Program-made: the position numbers and the translations under genes
Shown here: positions 34,901-43,226 of the stretch, piece after piece
Numbering within the stretch: position 1 is the stretch's first letter
How the letters are laid out: each line of letters begins with the position of its first letter
DNA from: SABI01 sp963678555
GTDB taxonomy: Bacteria; Spirochaetota; Spirochaetia; Sphaerochaetales; Sphaerochaetaceae
DNA: 64,000 nt
Direction of reading: 5' to 3'
NCBI GenBank assembly: GCA_963678555.2
Contig: CAXXJA010000002.1
Location: 496,001 to 560,000, forward strand
Notes under the pieces: model-generated
The model's database searches: none
Told to the model about the DNA's origin: nothing
Seen by the model: the letters and a program-made list of their open reading frames with translations, nothing else

Positions 34901-35353
34901 ACGGTGGAACGGCAGGAGGAGGACGAAGTGCCGAAAGTGCTTGTGCTGGACACCTATATCGGGCAGGAACTTGCCGAGAAGCTGGAAGATGAGGAATTTG
35001 AGAGGAAGGTGGGAAACACCGTCGAGGATCCCGTTCTCACAGAAGATGGCTACTATGAACTGGACGTCCTGGACGTCCTGGATGAGACCGAGTTCTGGGA
35101 TGTGTACTATCCGCAGCGGGAGGTTGTATCCGCATTTGAAGAGGATACCACGGTGCAGGGTGATGACTTCATCCTCGAAATTGTCCCAAGACAGAAGGAT
35201 GTTCCGATCTCCTCACTCTCTGTCCTGATGCAGGAGAATCCTCTCAGAGTAGGCAACCTGAGCCGTCTGAGAGAGATCGTACGGCCTCTGCTTGAAGCGA
35301 CCGCTCCCGGGAATTTTGTTCTCAGCGGTGATATTCTGCACCCCAGCTTCTGA
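31955..35353 (+). CDS. outer-membrane usher-like protein with long acidic N-terminal extension
   Basis: A 1,132-residue protein, about 300 longer than FimD/PapC ushers. After a signal segment (RALVVLFMLIVYSLSLLALL) comes a 150-residue Pro/Glu/Val-rich region (about 30-190), then an usher-type N-domain (FVNTDYVGDILVSFLEEDILI), a long beta-barrel region (about 340-850) with SVQIDEPSIVEVFINEKSVYR and QVLAGLYTLQDFIF as in the usher middle region, and a C-terminal part ending in charged repeats (ELDVLDVLDE). It follows the chaperone by 23 bp. The start is ATG 31955 or 31961; a better SD-spaced ATG at 31948 is out of frame. Likely exports surface fibres or adhesins, but the substrate is not in view. 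Confidence 0.75.
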   Translation: MGMRRIRALVVLFMLIVYSLSLLALLSDCSEEVREDIPVSVVPDRERIEQPRVSQEMTVEPVLPLLREPQPEPTAAATPREESEAEAPSAVLPQAKISSSVPEETTARESVEAEVTQVMDTPAGKDDQVLPLEEPVVLPDDGLPVVEQAVGEEGVLPALSEEPQVPIETETVVVEEEFDDEFWADFFVAGEEDASLFEEGSFYVPLFVNTDYVGDILVSFLEEDILINREELKLLTGEDLVEKVKRALFESEEEYIALSYLNALGIGGFYDYATFELYLEFATWMLPVRTISINQGDVKRYGSYEISGSEFLDTAFFSTYTNLSVQSGLSWKVGTPLAVNPSEIFTMQGRSSMTLSDLSFDFTWALHPGGAYSEVTGLWSTSLADYVSWGGIQGFYDFVDTSVRLSFGNISEFLGLNADAYGIGVEKRYTYGTDEPNTHQFRYSVQIDEPSIVEVFINEKSVYRRQVLAGLYTLQDFIFTQGVNDAVVTVTSVSDQENTRTYDFNMNYDSRLMAAGDTLYSAAVSTPSDALSPRFRISQSYGLLDEMTGGYTFAASTSAFSTALNFILSTRAGTVQGQGAASLNSPLGFGYAFNTSMNVAAIPETDLLSSLSFTLAFTDSSFTTSIDVPTAATPMSGDLFQGSLSMSGMLFETLRYGLSTSLSWYTNESDVTLRGSLTTGISLIPDLSVSASLSYLQYTASAGTLAVQIGASYSVSQNASISTSTNLENSAYISGTVRPSADSDDSLRFSFNGLSFSDPLNHTGSLYYTSTGQRAGLNVGAVYSDTFSSYALSMNLNTAFAYAGGLFGMARSISDSFMLVRPGGAMSDQEVAVTRTMTTDPERLPALFGTSLYDGMSVHQTNNIVVYGIGSDLLNSSESFIYTAQPRPRQGYAVRVSSDAAYSVVGTLLRTPSQPYDRYTVDIAKVETDDSGQEILMIDESIYLFTDESGFFFMSGLTEGIYQFSMFLPDSLADDLPVDIRFTVERQEEDEVPKVLVLDTYIGQELAEKLEDEEFERKVGNTVEDPVLTEDGYYELDVLDVLDETEFWDVYYPQREVVSAFEEDTTVQGDDFILEIVPRQKDVPISSLSVLMQENPLRVGNLSRLREIVRPLLEATAPGNFVLSGDILHPSF

Positions 35354-35399
35354 CATCTTGTGCTTGCACCGAAAGTGCATCCCCTATACACTGTATGGT

Positions 35400-35729
35400 A
35401 TGAGTCGACATGTGTTAGAAGAGGTCTTTCAGGTAGAACGGGAAGCTCAGTCCATCATTGACGAGGCAAAACGTGAAACTGCTCTCAGAGTGCAGGAACT
35501 GAGAAGTTCTCTGGAAAGACAGCTGCAGGAATATACTCTCCTTCTCAGAAAACAGCGTGAGATGGAAGTCGAGAGGCTCATGCAGCAGGAGAGGGAAGAC
35601 CTTGCCGCCTTTCGAATCGAGCTCGAAGAGCAGCGGCCGGATTCCGATGAGATACACAGGCGGTCACAGCGGATCGTGAAGAGCATGAGTGACGTGCTGC
35701 TTTCCAGCAGACTCGATGTGGGAGACTGA
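35400..35729 (+). CDS. V/A-type ATPase subunit G/H-like (peripheral stalk)
   Basis: A 109-residue, almost wholly alpha-helical coiled-coil protein (VEREAQSIIDEAKRETA, LERQLQEYTLLLRKQ) at the head of the V/A-ATPase operon. Small coiled-coil G/H subunits pair with subunit E in the peripheral stalk. The ATG at 35400 follows the usher by 46 bp and precedes subunit C by 6 bp; its SD is poor. A dyad TGCAC-CGAAA-GTGCA and TATACA upstream may be promoter elements. Assignment rests on position, size and fold rather than distinct motifs. Confidence 0.75.
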   Translation: MSRHVLEEVFQVEREAQSIIDEAKRETALRVQELRSSLERQLQEYTLLLRKQREMEVERLMQQEREDLAAFRIELEEQRPDSDEIHRRSQRIVKSMSDVLLSSRLDVGD

Positions 35730-35735
35730 TGAACT

Positions 35736-36806
35736 GTGTCTCAGCTAGGCCGCTATGCGTACATTAATGCAAAGATCCACGCCCGTGTTTCCAGAATGCT
35801 CAGTGAACAGAAGCTCTCGGAACTCTCCAGGAGCCGGAGCATCGAACAGCTTCTCCATCAGCTTCTCCATACGCCCTATGAGCATCTGTACGACATCTAC
35901 CATGAGACCGGTGATATACAGATGCTCGAAGCGGGAATCAACAGACAGGCGATCACCATCCACCGTGAGATCGCTTCAGATCTTGATCCGACCTACTCGA
36001 ACCTCATTGATGCGTTCACCCGGAAACTTGAGATAGAGAACCTCAAAGGGATGATCCGCCTCTATTTCAGCAACATCATCAAGGGAGAGGATATCTCCCG
36101 GAGAGTTGCCTATCTCTACCAGGAACGCATAGTCGACGATATCTCCTGGCAGACCCTGGCGAATGCCAGAGAATTCAAAGAGATCAGAGATGTACTCGAA
36201 CATACTCTCTACAGCAGCGTTGTCAACCGGTTCACTCAGGAGAACCTTACACAGGATGGGCTGTTCTTTCTTGAAACGGGACTTGACCATATATGGGTGC
36301 AATCCGTCCTGGCCGTTCTTCCCTCTCTTGCCCGTGAGGACCGCACTATCGTCTCAACCCTCCTTGATTCAGACGGAGATCTGAAGAACCTCATCAATAT
36401 CTTCCGGTACCATGCACTGTGGAATCTCTCACCTGAGGAGCTCCGCCAGATCCTCTATCCGGCCGGTCAACTGCACAGGAGTGAAGACTTCCGTCGTCTC
36501 ATGGAGGAGGATATGGATAATGAGCAGATCACGAAGGTTCTGAAGAAACGATATCCCCGCCTGGCAAGAGAGCTCATCGCAGGGGAGACTGAAGATGTCA
36601 GAGCCCAGATCCAGAGGGTTGAACAGTACCTGTTCATCATGAGAAAGGAAGAGTACCGCAGGCTCCTGAGAGGCAATCCGTTCACGATAGGGACGATTCT
36701 CGGGTATTTCTTCCTCAGCGAACAGCAGGATAGTGTTGTGAAACGGCTGATCAATGCGGTACAGTATTCATCGATGAGCGAACAATCCCGGGAGGCTGGT
36801 CTATGA
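35736..36806 (+). CDS. ntpC: V/A-type ATPase subunit C (central stalk/rotor socket)
   Basis: A 356-residue, helical V/A-ATPase subunit C (AC39 family), which links the central shaft DF to the membrane K ring. Family features: YAYINAKIHARVSRML at the start, repeated three-domain helical architecture, and the ENLKGMIRLYFSNII block. It starts with GTG (35736), with GGGAG 11 nt upstream, and its stop overlaps the start of subunit I by 4 bp. Confidence 0.9.
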   Translation: MSQLGRYAYINAKIHARVSRMLSEQKLSELSRSRSIEQLLHQLLHTPYEHLYDIYHETGDIQMLEAGINRQAITIHREIASDLDPTYSNLIDAFTRKLEIENLKGMIRLYFSNIIKGEDISRRVAYLYQERIVDDISWQTLANAREFKEIRDVLEHTLYSSVVNRFTQENLTQDGLFFLETGLDHIWVQSVLAVLPSLAREDRTIVSTLLDSDGDLKNLINIFRYHALWNLSPEELRQILYPAGQLHRSEDFRRLMEEDMDNEQITKVLKKRYPRLARELIAGETEDVRAQIQRVEQYLFIMRKEEYRRLLRGNPFTIGTILGYFFLSEQQDSVVKRLINAVQYSSMSEQSREAGL

Positions 36807-38728
36807 ACGTGTTCACCCTTAAGATGTCACTACTCACTGTGCTGGTGCTTAAGGAGCATGCTACTGTTGTGAAGAAGAAGCTGCTTGAACTCGGGATCGT
36901 GGACTTCAGAGAACTGGAAGGAGTCACCTCAAGCGAAGTGGTTCGTGCCGGCACTGATGAGACGCTCGAACAGGTCGCTTCGATTCTTCAGCAGGTGGAA
37001 TCCCTGTTCCATCAGGTTCAGGAACCTCTTCCTGTCCTCACCCAGAAGGATCTCGATGATGAAACGGAGATAGATATCCGTGCAGCAGGGCAGCTGCTTG
37101 ATGAACTGTTTCACTCTCTTTCCAGCCTGAGGGAGAAACAGAAGCAGGTTACAGGCCTGGTACACCGGTACCGGGAACTGCAGGGATATCTGAAGGGCAA
37201 TCGGACCGACTTCCTCGATATCCATATCGGTTCCTTCAGTGAGGGGCAGGCTGAGAGACTGTCAGGCAGGCTCTTCGCCCACAGCGCGGTTCTCGTATCG
37301 AGCGAGAACTATCCGTCTTCCATCGTCCTTTCGCTCTCCAGAGAGCGGCAGAATGTCGAGCCTGTGCTTTCCTCCTTCTCCTGGACGGAGGAGGTACATG
37401 CTGATCTCTCAGAGGCGGTGGCGTTGTGTACTCAGGAGCTTGAAACAAGGATCAGCAACGCAGAGGAGGAGAAACGACGCCTGCTTGCCTCCATTACAGA
37501 CCTGATACGGAAAAGCATGGAGGAGCTCGATTCCATCTACCGCAAGGGTCGTGTGAGGCAGTTACTCGGATATATCTCGGGGCACTTTTCCTCCACACGA
37601 AGCACGACGATCTTCAGCGGGTGGATTCCCTCCGAGGATACCGGGCTGTTCGAAGAGGCATTGAAGAAGGTGAGCGGCGGTGTGTGTGTCATCGAATACA
37701 CGGATGAGAAGGAGATGGACCGGCGCACAGTACCTGTGGCTCTGGACGATATCGGCTTCCTGAAACCCTTCGAGAAGATTGTCACGAATTACTCGACTCC
37801 GCAGTACGGTTCGGTCAATCCTACGGTGTTTGTGGCGGTCTCGTATCTTGTGATGTTTGCGCTGATGTTCGCCGATGCCGGACAGGGATTGGTCATCTTC
37901 CTTGCGGGACTGATCGGTTCACGTATCAGGAAGGAGCTTTCGATTCTGAGGCTGATGATGTATCTCGGTATCGCCTCCACCGTCAGTGGGATTCTCTTCG
38001 GTTCCTACTTCGGTTTTCCCCTGTTCCCTCCGCTGTGGTTTGACTATCACGGAGCCGTATTCCCACACTCGGCTGATGTGCTTTGGGATGTCTACTCGAT
38101 TCTCGGACTCACACTGAAATTCGGGATCGTCGTCATATTCACCGGACTGATCATCAACTGGGTCAACCTGATACGCAGGAGAGAGTGGATCCATCTTGTG
38201 TTCGAGAAGAACGGTATCATCGGAGCATTCCTGTTCGCCATGGGCATCTACCTTTCCTACGGTTTCGTTGCCAGCGGGTACACGAGTTTTCCTTCCTCGA
38301 ACCTGATTGTAGCGTCAATCGCCGCGGCTGTTGCCGCCCTGTTCTTCCGTGTTCCGCTCGAGCACGTCCTTAGGAAGAAGCCGGGTGGATTTCTCCTTGA
38401 TGCCTTCATGGAGTGGATCGTCATCATTCTTGAAATCTTCAGCGGATACCTTTCCAATACGCTCTCCTTCATGCGAGTGGCAGGGTTGGGAATTGCCCAT
38501 GTGTCTCTGATGGCCGCCTTCAGTGAGATGGCATCCCTCTCACCGAATACCGTAGGTGCTGTGTTGATTCTCATTCTCGGAAACATTCTCGTAATAGCTC
38601 TTGAGGGGCTCAGTGCCGCTATCCAGTCTCTCAGGCTCAACTACTATGAGTTCTTCACCAAGTTCTTCCTCGGTGACGGAGTAGCATACTCACCGATAAC
38701 ACTGAACACCCGCTCATCCGGGCGTTGA
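36803..38728 (+). CDS. ntpI: V/A-type ATPase subunit I (membrane stator, a-subunit)
   Basis: A 641-residue protein: a cytoplasmic N-terminal half (about 1-320) of coiled coils and alpha/beta modules and a C-terminal half with about seven to eight membrane helices. Typical membrane motifs are NPTVFVAVSYLVMFALMFADAGQGL, split as NPTVFVAVSYL and FALMFADAGQGL, and LSFMRVAGLGIAHVSL with the essential channel Arg, then EGLSAAIQSLRLNYYEFFTKFF in part. It forms the ion half-channels against ring K. The start overlaps subunit C (ATGA). Confidence 0.94.
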   Translation: MNVFTLKMSLLTVLVLKEHATVVKKKLLELGIVDFRELEGVTSSEVVRAGTDETLEQVASILQQVESLFHQVQEPLPVLTQKDLDDETEIDIRAAGQLLDELFHSLSSLREKQKQVTGLVHRYRELQGYLKGNRTDFLDIHIGSFSEGQAERLSGRLFAHSAVLVSSENYPSSIVLSLSRERQNVEPVLSSFSWTEEVHADLSEAVALCTQELETRISNAEEEKRRLLASITDLIRKSMEELDSIYRKGRVRQLLGYISGHFSSTRSTTIFSGWIPSEDTGLFEEALKKVSGGVCVIEYTDEKEMDRRTVPVALDDIGFLKPFEKIVTNYSTPQYGSVNPTVFVAVSYLVMFALMFADAGQGLVIFLAGLIGSRIRKELSILRLMMYLGIASTVSGILFGSYFGFPLFPPLWFDYHGAVFPHSADVLWDVYSILGLTLKFGIVVIFTGLIINWVNLIRRREWIHLVFEKNGIIGAFLFAMGIYLSYGFVASGYTSFPSSNLIVASIAAAVAALFFRVPLEHVLRKKPGGFLLDAFMEWIVIILEIFSGYLSNTLSFMRVAGLGIAHVSLMAAFSEMASLSPNTVGAVLILILGNILVIALEGLSAAIQSLRLNYYEFFTKFFLGDGVAYSPITLNTRSSGR

Positions 38729-38762
38729 ATATAGATAGATTACATGAATGGAGGAATCTACC

Positions 38763-39113
38763 GTGACTGTACGTAGTTTTAAAAAACGTTTTCGACTTTC
38801 CCTGGCCGCTACTATTCTGCTCCTGCTTCTCTCGACTGCTTTCTTTGCTCCCTCACTGGCAGCATCAGAAACGCAGGGCACTGCAGAGGCAGGATCCTCG
38901 TCTCTTATGTGGGTCGTGCTTTCGGCAGCGATCGCCTTCTCCTTCGGTGCCCTGGCGGCCGGCTATGCCATCAGCCATGTCGGTTCGGCTGCGATGGGGG
39001 CAATGAGCGAAAAACCGGAGATCGGATCACAGGCTCTCATCTTCATCGCTCTTGCAGAGGGGGTGGTTGTGTTCGGTTTCATCACCGCCCTCATGATCCT
39101 GGGTAAGGCATAA
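38763..39113 (+). CDS. ntpK: V/A-type ATPase subunit K (proteolipid ring), two-helix form with leader
   Basis: The rotor-ring proteolipid. Residues 9-35 (FRLSLAATILLLLLSTAFFA) look like a signal peptide, then two helices follow: SAAIAFSFGALAAGYAI and IFIALAEGVVVFGFITALM, with the ion-binding Glu in ALAEG. The protein therefore has a single mature hairpin, half the size of the four-helix NtpK of Enterococcus. GTG at 38763 is preferred because GGAGG lies 8 nt upstream; the ATG at 38748 has no SD. No glutamine of the Na+-type site is seen in the first helix, which hints at H+ but does not settle it. Confidence 0.9.
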   Translation: MTVRSFKKRFRLSLAATILLLLLSTAFFAPSLAASETQGTAEAGSSSLMWVVLSAAIAFSFGALAAGYAISHVGSAAMGAMSEKPEIGSQALIFIALAEGVVVFGFITALMILGKA

Positions 39114-39127
39114 GGGACAGACACCTC

Positions 39128-39430
39128 ATGAAGTATTTCGTGATCGGCGATGAAGACAGTGTACTCGGGTTCTCTCTCGTAGGCACCCGCGGGCGGGTGG
39201 CTGAGGATGCCCAGACGGCACGTGATGCCCTCGAAGAAGCACTTGGTGACAGGCAGTACGGAATCATTCTCATCACTCAGAGTATTGCCGGAATGATACG
39301 CTCTGAAGTGGACAGGTATATCTTCAGCGAGACCTTTCCCCTCATCGTGGAAATCCCTGACCGGTCGAACGATTTTCAAAGCAGAGACCTTCGGAAACTG
39401 GTCAACGAGGCTATCGGAGTTGCTCTATGA
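39128..39430 (+). CDS. V/A-type ATPase subunit F (central stalk)
   Basis: A 100-residue Rossmann-like protein with the family start MKYFVIGDEDSVLGFSLVG and the block YGIILITQSIAGMI. It binds subunit D in the rotor shaft. AAGGGA precedes the ATG, and the last 4 bp overlap subunit E. Confidence 0.92.
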   Translation: MKYFVIGDEDSVLGFSLVGTRGRVAEDAQTARDALEEALGDRQYGIILITQSIAGMIRSEVDRYIFSETFPLIVEIPDRSNDFQSRDLRKLVNEAIGVAL

Positions 39431-40044
39431 ATGAATCGAACCTGCTTTTCGAAGGGATCCTCAGCAGTGCGCGTCAGGAGGCAGAACGGCTTAAAGAATC
39501 GTGTGAAAGGGAGTGCGAACAGCTTTCGTCAGAGTATGAGCTGAAGAAGACGGCATTGAAGCAGGCTGAAGAGGACTGGATGCGCAGGAAGCAGGAGGAA
39601 GTGAGGCGTCTGGGAGAATCTGACCGCATGCACCTTCGCCGTGGGAACGAGATAGATGTAAACCGTCAGCTCCGACGTGAGAGTGAAACGGCTCTCATGA
39701 AACATATGGAGAGCATTCAGAATACCGAAGCATACCGCAGTGCGCTTATCTCCTGGATAGCAGAAGGTATCATCGCTCTCGATTGTGATGAAGTGATCGT
39801 GACACGTGGAATTCACGATACGGTGGATGATGACATGGTTCAGCGGGCCCTGTCCCTTGTGGAGACTCTCACCGGACGTACGGTGAGCCTTACGGTCAGT
39901 GAGCGGAAAGAGAGTTCCCAGGGAGTTGTCATCTGGTCCCCCGATGAGAGAATTGCCTACAACAATCTCGTGAAGACACGACTTGAGCGCTGTCGAAGTG
40001 AGTTCGAGAACCTGCTGGAAGGGGAAGTATGGGCGAAAAAGTAA
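39427..40044 (+). CDS. V/A-type ATPase subunit E (peripheral stalk)
   Basis: A 205-residue protein with a long N-terminal coiled coil (about 10-90, EAERLKESCERECEQL) and a mixed C-terminal head (SLTVSERKESSQGVVIWSPD) that binds the top of the A/B hexamer. Length and architecture fit subunit E. It overlaps F by 4 bp and A by 16 bp. Confidence 0.88.
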   Translation: MNESNLLFEGILSSARQEAERLKESCERECEQLSSEYELKKTALKQAEEDWMRRKQEEVRRLGESDRMHLRRGNEIDVNRQLRRESETALMKHMESIQNTEAYRSALISWIAEGIIALDCDEVIVTRGIHDTVDDDMVQRALSLVETLTGRTVSLTVSERKESSQGVVIWSPDERIAYNNLVKTRLERCRSEFENLLEGEVWAKK

Positions 40045-41819
40045 TTGGATATGTAAAGCGGGTGAACGGACCTGTAGTGACTGTTGGGGGGATCTCTGAT
40101 GCGATGATGATGGAACTGGTCTATATCGGTTCGTATCATCTCATCGGAGAGATCGTTAAACTTGACGGGGAGACCGCGGTGGTTCAGGTCTATGAGGACA
40201 CCACCGGAATCACTCCGGGAGAAAGTGTATACGGCTCCTCTATGCCCTTGAGCGTCGAGCTCGGCCCGGGTATCATCGGCACGATCTACGATGGTATCCA
40301 GCGCCCGCTTACCCGCCTGAAGGAACTCAGCGGCGACCACATCGCCAAAGGAGTGTTCAGTCCACCCCTGGATCGCACAGCACGGTGGAAGTTCACCCCG
40401 CTGAAGGAACCGGGAGATACCATCACGGCCGGTGAAGTATTCGCTACGGTTCCGGAAACGAGTCACATCGTCCACCGGCTCCTCGTTCCGACTGATCTGT
40501 CGGAAGATGGCCAGACCTTCACTGTAGAGAAGATAGCCGGAGCCGGTGAGTACCGGGTTGATGATGAGGTATGTACCCTGAAGGATCCTTCAGGGGCTCT
40601 CCACACTCTCACGATGATACATCGGTGGGCGATCAGAAAGCCGCGGAGCGTGAAAGAACGGAAAACCCTTACCGTTCCTCTGATCACCGGTCAGCGGGTG
40701 ATCGACATGCTCTTTCCTCTGGCGAAGGGGGGTACCGTAGCCATTCCCGGAGGTTTCGGTACCGGAAAAACGATGACCCAGCATGCCATAGCCCGTCATT
40801 GCGATGCGGATATCATCGTCTATATCGGCTGCGGAGAGAGGGGAAACGAGATGACCGACGTGCTGAGGGAGTTTCCACTCCTCATTGACCCGCACTCGGG
40901 CAAATCTCTCATGGAGCGGACAATTCTCATTGCCAATACCTCAAATATGCCCGTAAGTGCTCGGGAAGCGAGCATCTATACCGGAATAACGCTCGCAGAG
41001 TACTACCGCGACCAGGGCTACCATGTCGCCCTGATGGCAGACTCGACAAGCCGGTGGGCGGAAGCCCTAAGAGAGCTCAGCGGCAGAATGGAGGAGATGC
41101 CTGCGGAGGAGGGCTTCCCCGCCTATCTGCCGACTCGGATCGCGGAGTTCTATGAACGTGCAGGCCGGGTTACCACCCGTGCCGGTGAGGAAGGTTCGGT
41201 GTCCATCATCGGCGCCGTATCTCCTCCCGGTGGAGATTTCTCTGAACCGGTGACCCAGCACACCAAACGCTTTGTCCGCTGTTTCTGGGGTCTGGACCGT
41301 TCCCTTGCCTCTGCCCGTCACTATCCCGCCATCAGCTGGCTTGACTCGTACAGCGAGTATGTTGATGGTCTGTCCAAGTGGTGGCAGGATAAGGGAGAAG
41401 GAAACTGGTACGAACGGCGTCAGCAGATGATGGACCTGCTTCACCGTGAAGTGCGGCTGGAACAGATCGTCAAACTGGTGGGTCCTGATGCCCTTCCCGA
41501 TTCCCAGAACTTCATTCTTGAAGTCTGTTCGCTTTTCAAGAACGCCTTTCTGCAGCAGAATGCCTTCGATGATAATGACCGCTACTGTTCGATTGAGAAA
41601 CAGCTGGGTATGCTCCATGTCATTCTCACTTACTGGGAACTCGGCTCTGCAGCTATCAGCCGCGGTCTTCCCCTCGTGAGGGTCAAGAAGATGAAGGTTG
41701 TGCAGGAGATCGCCCGAATGAGGTTTTCGATCTCCGATGAGAATATCGAGGAGCTTGACCGCCTGAACATCCGCCTCGAGCGGCAGATACACCGGCTTGG
41801 AGAGATGTATGAAACGTAA
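40029..41819 (+). CDS. ntpA: V/A-type ATPase catalytic subunit A
   Basis: The 596-residue catalytic subunit. The P-loop is GGFGTGKTMTQH, the Walker B/catalytic region is VYIGCGERGNEMT with the glutamate that activates water, then MADSTSRWAEALRE. The about 90-residue non-homologous region (residues 110-200, with WKFTPLKEPGDTITAG) that distinguishes A from B is present. SD AAGGGGAAGT stands before the ATG. It overlaps E by 16 bp and B by 11 bp. Confidence 0.97.
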   Translation: MGEKVIGYVKRVNGPVVTVGGISDAMMMELVYIGSYHLIGEIVKLDGETAVVQVYEDTTGITPGESVYGSSMPLSVELGPGIIGTIYDGIQRPLTRLKELSGDHIAKGVFSPPLDRTARWKFTPLKEPGDTITAGEVFATVPETSHIVHRLLVPTDLSEDGQTFTVEKIAGAGEYRVDDEVCTLKDPSGALHTLTMIHRWAIRKPRSVKERKTLTVPLITGQRVIDMLFPLAKGGTVAIPGGFGTGKTMTQHAIARHCDADIIVYIGCGERGNEMTDVLREFPLLIDPHSGKSLMERTILIANTSNMPVSAREASIYTGITLAEYYRDQGYHVALMADSTSRWAEALRELSGRMEEMPAEEGFPAYLPTRIAEFYERAGRVTTRAGEEGSVSIIGAVSPPGGDFSEPVTQHTKRFVRCFWGLDRSLASARHYPAISWLDSYSEYVDGLSKWWQDKGEGNWYERRQQMMDLLHREVRLEQIVKLVGPDALPDSQNFILEVCSLFKNAFLQQNAFDDNDRYCSIEKQLGMLHVILTYWELGSAAISRGLPLVRVKKMKVVQEIARMRFSISDENIEELDRLNIRLERQIHRLGEMYET

Positions 41820-43224
41820 GGAACAGATGAACCGTGTCGAGCAGGAACTGCTCAGGGGGAGAGAGTATATCGGGGTCAACCGGATCGAGGGTCCTCTTGT
41901 GTATGTGCACAATACCCATCCGGTGGGCTTCGGAGAGCTGGTAGAGGTACACGACAGAGACGGGAGGACCCGTCTCGCCCAGGTACTGGATACCAGTGAT
42001 GATGTGGTGGTGGTTCAGCTGTTTGAGGGCACCGATGGGCTGAACCTTCCCTCTACACGGGTCAAATTCATGGGAGAGTCGTTTACGCTTCCCGTATCCA
42101 CCGGGATGCTGGGACGGGTTATGAACGGTCTCGGCCGTGCTGTCGATGATGCACCCCTGCCGAAGGGGGAGGAGATTATGAGCATCAACGGTCTTCCTAT
42201 CAACCCTACCAGCCGTGAGTACCCCAGAGATTTCATCCAGACCGGGGTGTCGGTCCTTGATGGGCTCACCACGCTTATTCAGGGACAGAAGCTCCCGATC
42301 TTCAGCGGGAACGGTCTTCCCCACAACCGACTTGCCGCACAGATAGCGAATCAGGCGACAGTGCCGGGAAGGGAGGCGGAAACCGTCATCGTGTTCGCCG
42401 CCATGGGAGTCAAATATGATGTCGCGCGCTACTTCATCGACTCCTTTACTGCAAGCGGTGTGCTCAATCAGGTAGCCTTCTTCCTCTCACTGGCCGATGA
42501 TCCGTCGATTGAGAGGACGATCACACCCCGTTCCGCACTGACCCTTGCCGAACACCTGGCATTCAACAAAGGGTACCAGGTCCTTGTCATCATGACCGAC
42601 ATGACCAACTACTGCGAGTCCCTCAGAGAGATCAGCACGCTGAGAGGCGAGATCCCCTCACGAAAGGGATATCCCGGGTACCTGTACAGCAATCTTGCCG
42701 AGCTCTATGAACGCAGCGGCAAGATCGTCGGAAGAAGCGGTTCGATCACACAGCTGCCGATCCTCACCATGCCCAATGATGATATCTCGCATCCGATTCC
42801 CGACCTTACCGGGTATATCACGGAAGGACAGATCGTGTTCGACCGGCAGATGCATTCTCAGGGAATCTATCCCCCGATCAACGGTCTACCGAGCCTGTCG
42901 AGACTGATGAAGGACGGCATCGGGGAGGGAATGACCCGGGAGGACCATCCTCACCTTGCAAATCAGCTGTTCGCATCGTATTCTCATGTCAAGGATGTGA
43001 GAAACCTTGCCTCCGTCATCGGGGAGGAGGAACTTACTACGATCGATCATCAGTATCTTGATTTCGGGACAGCCTTCGAGAAGGAGTTCGTGAATCAGAG
43101 GGATGATGAGAACAGGAGTATAGAAGAGACACTGGATAGAGGATGGAAGGCTCTTGAGCACCTCCCGCCGGAAGAGTTGAAGAGGGTGAGTGAGCAGGAG
43201 CTCGAGACCTATTACAAGGGGTGA
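41809..43224 (+). CDS. ntpB: V/A-type ATPase subunit B
   Basis: The 471-residue non-catalytic nucleotide-binding subunit. As expected the P-loop is degenerate (SGNGLPHNRLAAQI replaces GxGKT), and PILTMPNDDISHPIPDLTGYITEGQI, visible in parts as TMPNDDISHPIPDLTG, is characteristic. ATG 41809 has GGAG 6 nt upstream; ATG 41827 also has a nearby AAGGA, so the first six residues are uncertain. D follows after 2 bp. Confidence 0.96.
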   Translation: MKRKEQMNRVEQELLRGREYIGVNRIEGPLVYVHNTHPVGFGELVEVHDRDGRTRLAQVLDTSDDVVVVQLFEGTDGLNLPSTRVKFMGESFTLPVSTGMLGRVMNGLGRAVDDAPLPKGEEIMSINGLPINPTSREYPRDFIQTGVSVLDGLTTLIQGQKLPIFSGNGLPHNRLAAQIANQATVPGREAETVIVFAAMGVKYDVARYFIDSFTASGVLNQVAFFLSLADDPSIERTITPRSALTLAEHLAFNKGYQVLVIMTDMTNYCESLREISTLRGEIPSRKGYPGYLYSNLAELYERSGKIVGRSGSITQLPILTMPNDDISHPIPDLTGYITEGQIVFDRQMHSQGIYPPINGLPSLSRLMKDGIGEGMTREDHPHLANQLFASYSHVKDVRNLASVIGEEELTTIDHQYLDFGTAFEKEFVNQRDDENRSIEETLDRGWKALEHLPPEELKRVSEQELETYYKG

Positions 43225-43226
43225 TA

